From Rheinheimera sp. UJ63 (GTDB lineage Bacteria > Pseudomonadota > Gammaproteobacteria > Enterobacterales > Alteromonadaceae), in the NCBI RefSeq assembly GCF_021568285.1, contig NZ_JAKGTQ010000001.1, positions 682,001 through 746,000 of the forward strand: a stretch of DNA of 64,000 nucleotides, written 5' to 3'. Positions within the stretch are counted from its first letter, which is position 1; every line of letters starts with the position of its first letter. The notes under the pieces are model-generated. The model was not told where the DNA came from and ran no database searches. It saw nothing but the letters and a program-made list of their open reading frames with translations. A program made the position numbers and the translations under genes. This document shows positions 54,052-63,712 of this stretch, piece after piece.

Positions 54052-54132
54052 GTGTTGATTTTCAGACAGGGCTTTAGCACAAGCGCAGGCTAAGGTACAA
54101 TGTGCGCTTTGTTGAATTGTCTGGAAGGTGCC

Positions 54133-54597
54133 ATGTCTGATAATCGCTTATTCTTGTTGTACGATGCCTCGTTCGACGAAATGGATGCAGAAGGCTGCCC
54201 AGGATTTGGCTATGTTTTATTATTTTCTGCCGACGATGTAGAACAATTTCAACCGGGTGAAAACCCCGAGTGTGCTGCAGTGTCTATGCTATTTACGGAT
54301 CATGCTGATGGCAGTATCAGCGGCGATTTATTAGGCTGGGCACATGTTGATGCCGCTATTTTTCAGGAATACCCGTTAGGTCAATTCTTAGTATTAATGG
54401 AACAAGCGGCTCAAGTAGCGATTAATGCTTATCGTCAGGTCGGTCAGGTACCCGATAAACTGGTTGCAGTGAATTTACCGGATGACGAATTATTGCAATT
54501 TGATGTGCAGTTTAACGATTTGCAACTCACAGAGCAGCAAACTGAACAACAACTGGCGCAGCAATTGATGCTTGGTCGCCCTTACCTCGATTCATAA
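54133..54597 (+). CDS. Conserved acidic protein of unknown function
   Basis: 154 residues from ATG 54133, chosen for GGAAGGTG just upstream. No signal peptide or membrane segment. Acidic, with LLYDASFDEMDAEGCPGFGY at the start and a Gln/Leu tail. I do not recognise the family. It lies between the M48 protease and the HDOD gene, each with its own ribosome-binding site. Confidence 0.7.
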   Translation: MSDNRLFLLYDASFDEMDAEGCPGFGYVLLFSADDVEQFQPGENPECAAVSMLFTDHADGSISGDLLGWAHVDAAIFQEYPLGQFLVLMEQAAQVAINAYRQVGQVPDKLVAVNLPDDELLQFDVQFNDLQLTEQQTEQQLAQQLMLGRPYLDS

Positions 54598-54639
54598 CAA
54601 CGGCATTAAACCGTCTAAACAGGCACGCGGAGTAGCGGC

Positions 54640-55512
54640 ATGGTACAAGCAATCAATATGGGCTTAATTGAGCAAGCCTTACAAGGTTTTACCATTCCGC
54701 CGCAGCCGCAAATTTTGCAGCATATTCAAAAACAACTCAGCAGTCAGGATCCCGATCTGAATCGTATTGCAGCCTTAATTGCACTGGATATCGGTACTGC
54801 GGGTTTTACTTTAAAAGTGGTCAATTCTGCCTTTTTTGGGCTGAAAAATAAAATCACCTCGATAGAGCAGGCCTGCCGCTACCTGGGCTTAAACCGTGTG
54901 ATCATGTTGGCGCGCAGTGTGTTATTACGCTTTACCTTGGAAGAAGGGCGCCAAGATGCTTTTAATCAAAAGCTCTGGAATAACGCCTTGCACACTGCCA
55001 ATATTGCCATGACACTCGCCAAACAATTGAATTTTAGCCAACTCGTCCAAGATGATTGCTATTCACTGGGCTTGTTTCGCAATGCCGGCATGGCCTTAAT
55101 TAGCCAACAGCGCAATGACTATGCCGCCATCATGCAGCAAGGCCTGCAACAGCAACAACACTATAGTGAAATTGAAGAGCCACGTTTTCATACCAGCCAC
55201 GAAGTATTAGGCTATTTAATTGCCGAATCTTGGGGCTTGTCTGACATGTTGTGTAATGTAATTGCTTATCACCATAGCACACCTCTAATCCTGGCGACCG
55301 AAAACTCAGAAGAGCAGCAACGCTTTGCCCTGTTAAAAATTGCGGAATACTTTAGTGGTGAAAGCCGACAATTGTTCGCTGTTCATCAAGATCCTGAGTG
55401 GCAAAGCCAGCAAAGCGCCATCCTCGATGTATTGGAGCTAGAACCACTGCAGTTACCTGAACTGGCCGAGCTGCTGCATCGCCAAGATTTACACACTATT
55501 TATAGCGTTTGA
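54640..55512 (+). CDS. HDOD-domain signalling protein
   Basis: A 290-residue cytoplasmic protein, most of it an HDOD domain (about 15-215): [53 protein letters not shown], and HHSTP near 225. HDOD domains resemble HD phosphohydrolases but usually lack the metal site; they act in signalling, often with c-di-GMP or chemotaxis systems. GGAG precedes the ATG. Only one base separates it from the DUF2256 gene. Confidence 0.88.
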   Translation: MVQAINMGLIEQALQGFTIPPQPQILQHIQKQLSSQDPDLNRIAALIALDIGTAGFTLKVVNSAFFGLKNKITSIEQACRYLGLNRVIMLARSVLLRFTLEEGRQDAFNQKLWNNALHTANIAMTLAKQLNFSQLVQDDCYSLGLFRNAGMALISQQRNDYAAIMQQGLQQQQHYSEIEEPRFHTSHEVLGYLIAESWGLSDMLCNVIAYHHSTPLILATENSEEQQRFALLKIAEYFSGESRQLFAVHQDPEWQSQQSAILDVLELEPLQLPELAELLHRQDLHTIYSV

Positions 55513-55513
55513 T

Positions 55514-55669
55514 ATGGCGCACAAGAAATGTCATTTACCTGAAAAAATCTGCCCCGTCTGCCAACGCAGTTTTAGTTGGCGGAAAAAATGGCAACAGCAC
55601 TGGGACGAAGTGCGTTATTGCTCAGAGCGCTGCCGACGTCAACGCAGCAACGATAAAGTATCCCCCTAA
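55514..55669 (+). CDS. DUF2256 small zinc-finger-like protein
   Basis: 51 residues, ATG 55514 to TAA 55667-55669. The sequence [20 protein letters not shown] followed by [12 protein letters not shown] is the DUF2256 signature, with two CxxC-type pairs likely binding zinc. Highly basic. It sits with one-base gaps between the HDOD gene and dusC, so all three are probably co-translated. Function unknown; easily missed because of size. Confidence 0.9.
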   Translation: MAHKKCHLPEKICPVCQRSFSWRKKWQQHWDEVRYCSERCRRQRSNDKVSP

Positions 55670-55670
55670 T

Positions 55671-56627
55671 ATGCGAATTATCTTGGCACCGATGGAAGGT
55701 GTGGTCGATCACTTGATGCGCGAGATGCTCACGGCCATTGGTGGTTATGATTTATGCGTTACCGAGTTTGTCCGTGTTGTCGATCAAAAACTGCCTGCCC
55801 GGGTCTTTACGCGGCTTTGCCCTGAGTTATTACAAGGCGGTAAAACCCTCGCCGGCACACCTGTACGCGTACAGTTATTAGGCCAAGAGCCCGACTGGTT
55901 AGCCGAAAACGCCGTGCGTGCCGTTGAGTTAGGTTCGCCAGGTGTCGATTTAAACTTTGGTTGCCCTGCTAAAACGGTGAATAAAAGCCGTGGCGGTGCG
56001 GTACTGTTGCGTGATACCGAGCAGTTGTATCGTATTGTCAAAGCAGTACGTACTGCGGTACCGGCTGAATTTCCGGTGACAGCTAAAATTCGATTAGGTT
56101 ATGAAGATACCCGCTTAGCCATTGCTAATGCCTGCGCCATCGCCGAGGCGGGTGCTAGCAGTTTAGCCATTCATGCTCGCACTAAATCGGATGGCTATCG
56201 CCCACCCGCTTATTGGCCTTGGATCGCGAAAATTAAACAACAGGTCGCTATCCCATTAGTCGCCAATGGTGAGATCTGGAATGCCGAACAGGCTTTGTTA
56301 TGCCAAGAGCAAAGCCAATGCCAAGATATTATGCTCGGCCGTGGTGCCTTAGCGATGCCGAATTTAGCTCAGCATATTCGACTAAAACAGCCACCATTAC
56401 CCTGGCCTGAGGTACTCACGCTATTAATGCGCTATTCGGAATTTGAGATGTCGGGCGAGAAAGGTAAGTATTACGCCAACCGCGTAAAACAGTGGTTTAG
56501 CTATTTAAAACTGCAGTATCCACAAGCCAGTGAGTTGTTTCAGCAATTACGTGTGCTAACTCGAAGCGCCGATATTTTAGCGTTGCTTCAGCAACAACTT
56601 GAGCTACCAAATAACCAGCATGCCTAA
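55671..56627 (+). CDS. dusC: tRNA-dihydrouridine(16) synthase DusC
   Basis: 318 residues from ATG 55671. Flavin-dependent tRNA-dihydrouridine synthase: ILAPMEGVVDHLMREML, CVTEFVRVVDQ, LDLNFGCP-type block VDLNFGCPAKTVNKSRGG with the catalytic Cys, ARTKSDGYRPPAYW, ANGEIWN and GRGALAMPNL. The N-terminus and C-terminal VKQWFSYLK region resemble E. coli DusC rather than DusA/DusB. It modifies U16 in the tRNA D loop. Confidence 0.94.
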   Translation: MRIILAPMEGVVDHLMREMLTAIGGYDLCVTEFVRVVDQKLPARVFTRLCPELLQGGKTLAGTPVRVQLLGQEPDWLAENAVRAVELGSPGVDLNFGCPAKTVNKSRGGAVLLRDTEQLYRIVKAVRTAVPAEFPVTAKIRLGYEDTRLAIANACAIAEAGASSLAIHARTKSDGYRPPAYWPWIAKIKQQVAIPLVANGEIWNAEQALLCQEQSQCQDIMLGRGALAMPNLAQHIRLKQPPLPWPEVLTLLMRYSEFEMSGEKGKYYANRVKQWFSYLKLQYPQASELFQQLRVLTRSADILALLQQQLELPNNQHA

Positions 56628-56634
56628 GGCATGC
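56618..56634 (+). terminator. Hairpin at the dusC stop codon
   Basis: GCATGCC-TAA-GGCATGC: a 7-bp stem whose loop is the stop codon. There is no T run, so terminator function is uncertain. Confidence 0.5.
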
Positions 56635-56698
56635 ACGCCATATTTAACAGCAAAGATTGGCATGAATCTTCACCTGATAACTCCTACGAGTACAATAT

Positions 56699-56949
56699 AA
56701 AAGCGAACCTAAGTTTAATGCCGATCAGTTTAGTGTTTAGCATCACGCGATTTGCTCACCTCAACACGCCATGAATCATCCTTGAGACTCGATGATGAAG
56801 TTCATTCCTAAGCTTCACCCTTGCGGGTCAGCAGAGCTGCTCGCATTCGTTCTCGATGAATTTGTCCGGCCATCCATGGCCGTCAACGGTTGATTTAGAG
56901 CAAACAGGTCATGCTTAACTAACGTGGATTAAACCTAAGTTCGCCTTTT
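56699..56949. repeat. 250-bp imperfect palindromic element between dusC and the subtilase gene
   Basis: Its ends are near-matching inverted repeats of about 24 bp (GCGAACCTAAGTTTAA at 56703-56718; on the other strand of the right end GCGAACTTAGGTTTAA). Further paired blocks lie inward: TTTGCTC at 56751-56757 against GAGCAAA, AGCAT pairs, and a central-right palindrome CGGCCAT-CC-ATGGCCG (56867-56882). No coding frame is supported. It looks like a MITE-like or structured dispersed element. Confidence 0.6.
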
Positions 56950-56966
56950 GTTAAGTTAAGCCTATC

Positions 56967-59537
56967 TTAGCGCGCTATGGTGATCACTGGCGAAATCCAC
57001 GTTTCCCAATGCGCTGGATTATTTTTATCACCCAGTGCTTTCAGTACTTTAATTTGTATTACGTAGTCGCCATTGGGCACTTCTTTGGTTTTACCTTTAC
57101 CGCCATTGCTATGGATACGACTACCATCCCAGCTAAATGAATAAAAACCGGTTGTAGTACTGTTGCGTGGTAAATAATCACTGACGTTGGTTTTATGGAA
57201 AACCGGATGAACAGGCTGCATTGACGCTGCATGCAGGATATTCATTTCCATATAACGGGCATGGTGATCAAAGTGCAGCAAGAACCAAGGCACATCATCA
57301 CCTTGCATAGTGTAGCTGCAGGCAGCCGCACAATTACTAAAGAAGCCACCACCTAATTTTGCTAACCACGGAAAACCGTTGCCAGTTGGCGTTAAAACTT
57401 GAATACCTTGGTAATCACCGACAAAACCAGCGAAAGGCACGCGGTATACTTGCCCCGCCTGTTCAGGCGTAAACACAATATAACCCCCATATTGGCCATT
57501 TACCGGGCCAGTTGCTGGATTGATAGTCGCATCAACTGTGGCACTACTGTTCGCTGGTACTGTTAGATTATTGCTACTAAAGGTCACACTGGCATCACTA
57601 CCAAAAAACGTAGGGGTAATAACACCACCAGTAGATAAGGCATTCACTGCTGACAATTGATAGGTTACCGCAACATCCGCTTGGTTATGCACCGTTAAGC
57701 GTTGGATAAACGCTCCAGCCTCCCCTTCACCGGTAGCAATTTTACCCGGTGTGATATAAGTAGTAGCATTGATGCTGTCATCAATATCAACCATACCGGC
57801 ACCTTGGCGATGCACATGGTCTAGAATACCTGTATTGGGATTAAGAGACCAAACTTTAGGATCAGCACTATTTTGTAACACAGTACGTACCGCCTTAGCC
57901 GATAACGCAGGCTTAGCTTCTAATAAAAGCGCGGCTGCACCAGCAACATGCGGTGATGACATTGAAGTGCCACCCAAGGTTGCAAAACCGCCTCTTTCTA
58001 AAGGATAAGTTGAATAAATCACGCCGCCTGGCGCACCTATATCCGGCTTAAGGGCTAAGTCAGGAGACAGACCATAAGAACTGAAACTAGAAATCAAGCC
58101 GCCTGTGGCTAGTGGCGTTTTAATACTACGATTAGTCCAAGTTAGCACAGGGCTTGCTTGCGCTAACACATAAGCACCATCAGTCCCGGAAATACTGACT
58201 ACCGGAATGGAGCCATTGCCAATAACCGCACCCAAAGTACCGCTAAAACTGGCAGCGGCATTGTTATAGATCACCACAGCAGTAGCACCGGCATTAATGG
58301 CATTAGCCGCTTTCTCACCAAAACCACAAACGCCTCGCACGGCAAGCGCAACTTTACCTGCCGGACTTGCCAGCAACGCATCGGTGTTACAAGCACGGCC
58401 AATAGCGACCATATCCGCAGAACCTAACTTGGGTACTGGACCACTAAACGTGAACGTGTTGTACGCGATATCCCGACCATTAACTTGTAGTAGTGGTGTT
58501 GACGTGGCGGCGTTGTCATAGGAGGCCACACCAATTACATGCTCACCTAAACCTGGCGCGCCAGCAGAATATAAACCACTCGCGCCACTATTACCGATGG
58601 ATGCCACAACAACCATGCCTTTTTCGACTAAGCGATCTGCAGCTTGCGCGGTAGGATATTGCGGCCATTGAAAGGATGAACCAATACTCATATTCAGAAT
58701 ATGCATACCATCGGCATAGGCTCTTTCCATTGCTTCGATCATGATGTCGGCGGTGGTGCTGCCATTACAGCCAAATACCCGATAAGCACCAAAAGTCACA
58801 TCGGGTGCCACGCCAACCACAGTGCCATTCGCACCGACAATACCGGCGACATGAGTACCATGGCCACCACAATCATCAGGATTATTATCCGGTGTTGCCA
58901 CAGGGTTATACAAAGCACTGGTTGAATCAGCATTAAAGGCATCACCGACAAAGTCATAACCATAAGCTACGCGTGCTGAAGGAAACGAAGTGCTACCATT
59001 TACGCCATTACCACCAAAGTCCGGGTGATCAATATCGATACCCGTATCCATAATAGCGACTTTTATGCCAGAGCCTTTTAAGCCAAAAAGGTTTTGTGCC
59101 ACATCAGCACCGGTCATTCCGAGCGCGTTAGCCATATCAGCCGCAGAACCACCGTGGTCGACATCAACATTTGGCGCTTGAATTAACTCAACGGGGTAAA
59201 TGGCTTTAACACCAGGGATCTGCATTAATTTGGCACGCTCAGACGAACTGATTTGTACTGAGAAGCCATTAAATAGTGTTGTAAAACTCCGTCTTTCGTT
59301 AAAGTTTACTTCGGCTTCTTTTGCCGCTTTTCGAAAGTTATCTTGTGCTGCTTTGACATTATTTTTAGAATTTCCATCAGCTACTGGCTTATCTGATAAC
59401 TCGATAAACCAGAGATTACCGCCTTCAGCGGCATTTTCAGGTAATTGTTGAGCGAATATTGATGGTGCACTAAAGGCCAGCAGGCAAGCTGCTGCAAGGT
59501 GGAAGCTTGTGGCAATTTTATTTTTTTTTGAAGACAT
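56967..59537 (-). CDS. Secreted subtilisin-like serine protease (S8) with PA domain
   Basis: An 856-residue secreted protease: signal peptide to about 29, inhibitor I9-type propeptide about 35-125 (TTLFNGFSVQIS, AIYPVELI). Catalytic domain: Asp in VAIMDTGIDIDHPDF, His in GGHGTHVAGIVG, oxyanion Asn in VVASIGNSGA and Ser in GGTSMSSPHVAGAAALL. A PA domain is inserted between the His and Ser (about 380-470). Ig/Fn3-like C-terminal domains follow. It resembles the Vpr/lactocepin-like S8 group. AAGGAG precedes the ATG. Probably scavenges peptides outside the cell. Confidence 0.94.
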   Translation of the reverse strand: MSSKKNKIATSFHLAAACLLAFSAPSIFAQQLPENAAEGGNLWFIELSDKPVADGNSKNNVKAAQDNFRKAAKEAEVNFNERRSFTTLFNGFSVQISSSERAKLMQIPGVKAIYPVELIQAPNVDVDHGGSAADMANALGMTGADVAQNLFGLKGSGIKVAIMDTGIDIDHPDFGGNGVNGSTSFPSARVAYGYDFVGDAFNADSTSALYNPVATPDNNPDDCGGHGTHVAGIVGANGTVVGVAPDVTFGAYRVFGCNGSTTADIMIEAMERAYADGMHILNMSIGSSFQWPQYPTAQAADRLVEKGMVVVASIGNSGASGLYSAGAPGLGEHVIGVASYDNAATSTPLLQVNGRDIAYNTFTFSGPVPKLGSADMVAIGRACNTDALLASPAGKVALAVRGVCGFGEKAANAINAGATAVVIYNNAAASFSGTLGAVIGNGSIPVVSISGTDGAYVLAQASPVLTWTNRSIKTPLATGGLISSFSSYGLSPDLALKPDIGAPGGVIYSTYPLERGGFATLGGTSMSSPHVAGAAALLLEAKPALSAKAVRTVLQNSADPKVWSLNPNTGILDHVHRQGAGMVDIDDSINATTYITPGKIATGEGEAGAFIQRLTVHNQADVAVTYQLSAVNALSTGGVITPTFFGSDASVTFSSNNLTVPANSSATVDATINPATGPVNGQYGGYIVFTPEQAGQVYRVPFAGFVGDYQGIQVLTPTGNGFPWLAKLGGGFFSNCAAACSYTMQGDDVPWFLLHFDHHARYMEMNILHAASMQPVHPVFHKTNVSDYLPRNSTTTGFYSFSWDGSRIHSNGGKGKTKEVPNGDYVIQIKVLKALGDKNNPAHWETWISPVITIAR

Positions 59538-59957
59538 GGATAACGACTCCTTGTATTGCTCTTAACATCGCTTTAACAGTACATCATTTTCTCTGGGGCG
59601 ACCGTATTACTGATCAGAAAAACGGATTCAGCGCAAACGAGCAGCATAAAATGAGCCAAGTCGTAATCATGAGCTGCAAGAGAATAAAATCGCATTAACT
59701 TAGAAAAAGTCGCACAGCAAACTTTATGAAGTGTAAAAAAAGCTGACGGATTTACATAAAATTAGCCTCAAATTCAATTGCTATAAAACACAGTTAAATA
59801 TGAAACAAAAGTAAACTTTGTAAAATGAAGAAAAGCGGTGCGAGGCGATTTCAAGCAAAATTGATAAGAATATGAGGTTGTGTAAAAAGCAGCAAAACGC
59901 CATTTTAGCAGACGTTTATTACCAAAAAAGAGCGCCGAAGCGCTCTATTCTAATGGG
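59538..59957 (-). other. Intergenic region with tdh terminator
   Basis: 420 bp. At 59929-59946 the stem AGAGCGC-CGAA-GCGCTCT, followed on the minus strand by six T, terminates tdh. The rest is AT-rich and should contain the promoter of the subtilase gene; I could not pick convincing -35/-10 boxes. No gene or repeat seen. Confidence 0.7.
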
Positions 59958-60983
59958 TTAAGACCAGTTTAAGATCACTTTGCCCGATTGGCCTGAGCAC
60001 ATAATCTCAAAGCCTTCTTGGTAGTTTTCCATCGGCATTTCATGAGTGATAATCGGGCTTAAATCTAAGCCTGATTGAATTAAGCTGGCCATTTTGTACC
60101 AGGTCTCAAACATCTCACGGCCATAAACGCCTTTAATCACTAAACCTTTAAAAATAACCTTATTCCAGTCAATCGCCATTGAGCTGGGTGGAATACCCAG
60201 CATGGCAATTTTGCCGCCGTGGTTCATGGTATCAAGCATGCTGCTAAATGCAGACGGCACACCTGACATTTCTAAACCGACGTCAAAGCCTTCGGTCATG
60301 CCCAGTTCGCGCATCACTTCTTTCAAGTTTTCTTTACTGACATCAACGGCACGGGTTGCGCCCATTTTTTTAGCGAGTTCCAAGCGATAAGGGTTTACAT
60401 CGGTCACCACCACATGGCGTGCACCGACGTGCCGTGCTACGGCAGCCGCCATAATACCAATAGGGCCAGCACCGGTGATTAACACATCCTCACCCACTAA
60501 ATCGAATGACAATGCGGTATGCACCGCATTACCGAACGGATCGAAGATTGCCGCGATGTTGTCTGGAATATTGTCGGCGAGTTTAAAAGCGTTATAAGCA
60601 GGGATCACTAAATACTCGGCAAAAGAGCCGGTACGGTTAACGCCCACGCCTATGGTATTTCGACATAAATGCACGCGACCCGCACGACAGTTACGGCAAT
60701 ACCCGCAGGTGATATGACCTTCGCCCGATACGCGATCGCCTATGCTAAAGCCACGAACTTCTGAGCCCATGCCTTCAATCACCCCCACATACTCATGACC
60801 AACGACCATACCATGAGGAATGGTGTTTTGCGCCCACTCATCCCATTTGAAGATATGCACATCGGTGCCGCAAATAGCGGTTTTCTTGATGCGAATTAAC
60901 ACATCGTTCGGGCCCACTTCTGGTTTTTCAACTTCCGTTTGCCAAATACCTGGTTCTGCTTTTAACTTTGCTAATGCTTTCAT
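59958..60983 (-). CDS. tdh: L-threonine 3-dehydrogenase
   Basis: A 341-residue zinc-dependent medium-chain dehydrogenase, the same length as E. coli Tdh. Catalytic zinc site CGTDVHIF and GHEYVG, structural zinc cysteines [15 protein letters not shown], Rossmann motif [15 protein letters not shown]. It oxidises L-threonine to 2-amino-3-ketobutyrate, the substrate of Kbl. It is 14 bp downstream of kbl in a kbl-tdh operon. Confidence 0.98.
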   Translation of the reverse strand: MKALAKLKAEPGIWQTEVEKPEVGPNDVLIRIKKTAICGTDVHIFKWDEWAQNTIPHGMVVGHEYVGVIEGMGSEVRGFSIGDRVSGEGHITCGYCRNCRAGRVHLCRNTIGVGVNRTGSFAEYLVIPAYNAFKLADNIPDNIAAIFDPFGNAVHTALSFDLVGEDVLITGAGPIGIMAAAVARHVGARHVVVTDVNPYRLELAKKMGATRAVDVSKENLKEVMRELGMTEGFDVGLEMSGVPSAFSSMLDTMNHGGKIAMLGIPPSSMAIDWNKVIFKGLVIKGVYGREMFETWYKMASLIQSGLDLSPIITHEMPMENYQEGFEIMCSGQSGKVILNWS

Positions 60984-60997
60984 TACTACGCCCCGCC

Positions 60998-62194
60998 TTA
61001 TGCGATCACGCCCATGTCTTTACCAATTCGGATAAAGGCCGAAATGGCTTTATCTAATTGCGCTTTTGTGTGTGCTGCTGAAATTTGTGTGCGGATCCGC
61101 GCTTGGCCTTTGGGCACCACGGGAAAGGAGAAACCCACCACATAGATCCCCTCTGCCAACATGCGTTTTGCCATTTCGGCCGCGACCTTGGCATCCCCTA
61201 ACATCACCGGAATAATGGCATGATCTTTACCAGCCAGCGTAAAACCTGCCGCCGTCATTTGCTCACGGAAATAATTAGCGTTTTGCCATAGCTGCGCGCG
61301 TAATTCATCACCTTGCGCCAGCATGTCTAATACTTTAATCGACGCGGTAACAATAGAGGGCGCTAAAGAGTTCGAGAACAAATAAGGCCGTGAACGTTGC
61401 CGTAACCAATCAATAATAGCTTTTTTACCCGAGGTATAGCCGCCTGAGGCGCCACCTAAGGCTTTACCTAAAGTGCCGGTAATAATGTCAACGCGATCCA
61501 TTACTTCACAATATTCGTGAGTGCCGCGACCGTTTTTACCGACAAAACCGACCGCATGACTGTCATCTACCATGACCATGGCATTATATTTGTCGGCCAG
61601 ATCACATACTGATTTCAGATCGGCAATCACGCCATCCATCGAAAAGACACCATCAGTGGCGATGAGCTTAAAACGCGCACCGTCGGCGTCGGCTTGTTTT
61701 AATTGCGCTTCTAATTCGGCCATATTGTTATTGGCATAACGATAGCGTTTCGCTTTACACAACCTCACGCCATCAATGATAGAAGCATGATTCAGTGCAT
61801 CAGAAATGACCGCGTCTTCAGCACCTAAAATCGTTTCAAACAAACCACCGTTGGCATCAAAGCAAGAAGAATACAAAATGGTATCTTCGGTACCGAGAAA
61901 CTCGCTCACTTTGGCTTCCAAGGTTTTATGAATATCTTGCGTACCACAGATAAAGCGCACCGATGCCACACCAAAACCATGGCTTTGCAAACCGGCCGCG
62001 GCGGCAGCAATCAGATCAGGATGATTGGCCAACCCTAAATAGTTATTCGCACAGAAATTGAGTACCTGTTGTGAGCCAACCGTCACATCGGCTTGCTGTT
62101 GTGATGTGATGATACGTTCTGCTTTGTACAGACCTTCTGCTTTCACCTCTTCGAGTTGTTGTTCTAGATGGTGCAGAAAAGCGCCATTGCGCAT
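60998..62194 (-). CDS. kbl: 2-amino-3-ketobutyrate coenzyme A ligase
   Basis: A 398-residue PLP enzyme of the alpha-oxoamine synthase family that splits 2-amino-3-ketobutyrate with CoA into glycine and acetyl-Co[58 protein letters not shown] and the PLP-lysine region [16 protein letters not shown] are present. Length matches E. coli Kbl (398). First gene of kbl-tdh; possible operator palindromes lie in its promoter region next to a TetR gene. Confidence 0.98.
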   Translation of the reverse strand: MRNGAFLHHLEQQLEEVKAEGLYKAERIITSQQQADVTVGSQQVLNFCANNYLGLANHPDLIAAAAAGLQSHGFGVASVRFICGTQDIHKTLEAKVSEFLGTEDTILYSSCFDANGGLFETILGAEDAVISDALNHASIIDGVRLCKAKRYRYANNNMAELEAQLKQADADGARFKLIATDGVFSMDGVIADLKSVCDLADKYNAMVMVDDSHAVGFVGKNGRGTHEYCEVMDRVDIITGTLGKALGGASGGYTSGKKAIIDWLRQRSRPYLFSNSLAPSIVTASIKVLDMLAQGDELRAQLWQNANYFREQMTAAGFTLAGKDHAIIPVMLGDAKVAAEMAKRMLAEGIYVVGFSFPVVPKGQARIRTQISAAHTKAQLDKAISAFIRIGKDMGVIA

Positions 62195-62231
62195 AAAGCC
62201 TCCTCTGGCAATATTGGGCAGGAATTAAGCT

Positions 62232-62280
62232 GTTGAACTCGCTATTGTAAAGATTTAGTGCAGTGACTGCAGCGTTCAAC
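62232..62280. promoter_or_regulatory. Nested inverted repeats upstream of kbl (candidate operator)
   Basis: TGCAGT-G-ACTGCA (62259-62271) is a perfect 13-bp palindrome, and around it GTTGAACTCGC (62232-62242) pairs with GCGTTCAAC (62272-62280). The location, 38-86 bp ahead of kbl and just past the end of the TetR gene, fits an operator for that regulator or another. Confidence 0.45.
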
Positions 62281-62324
62281 GTGAAGCAGCCCGACGGCAG
62301 CGCCGCCAAGCTGTAAAGAAAAAC

Positions 62325-62996
62325 CTACAAATCGGCAGCAAATTCATCGCTACCGGCTAAATCGGTATAATGTTGCTGCAGCTTCCGAAAATCGGGTAAG
62401 GCTTCTGCCGTGGCATAAGGCTTAAACAATAACAGTACTTTTAGTACGCCACGATATAAATTAGCCTTATTGACTGCCGCTAACGGTGCTTGGGTTTTTA
62501 AATAGCTGATCCAAAAACTCACCAGCAACTTGATATTATGCGCCACGTCGCGGATATCATTGGGCTCGATAGCAATCACCTTAGCGTCATTTAAGCCCTT
62601 AATCACCGCCATGACCCGTGCTAACACGTTTTGTTGTACGTGCAAATAATCTTGCTGTAACGCGGGATCGCGCGCCAGAATATCCGGCAAATTGGCATAA
62701 AAAAACTGGAAACGCCACATTAACTCAAACACCGCATCAAGATAGTCGGTTAGTAAATCCAGTGCCTGTTCAGGCTGCGCAGGGGGTTTGATCCGTGTAT
62801 CGAGTAATTTGGCATATTCGCGAAAGATCTGCCGCACAATATCTTCTTTATTTCTAAAGTGATAATACAAATTACCCGGGCTTATGCCCAGGTGTGCAGC
62901 GATATGGTTAGTGGTAACTTGACGTTCGCCTACTTCGTTAAATAAGGCAATACTGGCCTGTAAAATGCGGTCTTTGGTTCTTAACTTCTTTTCCAT
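62325..62996 (-). CDS. TetR-family transcriptional regulator
   Basis: 223 residues from ATG 62996; an upstream TTG at 63026 would add 10 residues. N-terminal helix-turn-helix: TKDRILQASIALFNEVGERQ followed by VTTNHIAAHLGISPGNLYYH and FRNKEDIV. The C-terminal ligand domain of about 150 residues (LFELMWRFQFFYANLPDIL-like helices) matches a TetR group common in Alteromonadales and Vibrio. The ligand is unknown. It is divergent from coaD and upstream of kbl-tdh on the same strand, so autoregulation or control of kbl is possible. Confidence 0.88.
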   Translation of the reverse strand: MEKKLRTKDRILQASIALFNEVGERQVTTNHIAAHLGISPGNLYYHFRNKEDIVRQIFREYAKLLDTRIKPPAQPEQALDLLTDYLDAVFELMWRFQFFYANLPDILARDPALQQDYLHVQQNVLARVMAVIKGLNDAKVIAIEPNDIRDVAHNIKLLVSFWISYLKTQAPLAAVNKANLYRGVLKVLLLFKPYATAEALPDFRKLQQHYTDLAGSDEFAADL

Positions 62997-63060
62997 TACG
63001 TCGTGCGGGCTTCTGTTAATCAGCAAGTATTTTGTTATAGTAACGCCAAACTGAATGTAA

Positions 63061-63615
<555 letters not shown>

Positions 63616-63633
63616 ATAACTTACATACCGCTC

Positions 63634-63668
63634 AAAAAAAGGGGCTCAGTAAACTGCGCCCCTTTTTT
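63634..63668. terminator. Terminator between coaD and the SapC-family gene
   Basis: A7, GGGGC, a 12-nt loop, GCCCC, T6. Works for coaD on the plus strand and possibly for the convergent minus-strand gene. Confidence 0.88.
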
Positions 63669-63712
63669 ATTGCACTGGCGGTCACTGCAACAGTAACCGC
63701 TTAGCTATGGCA

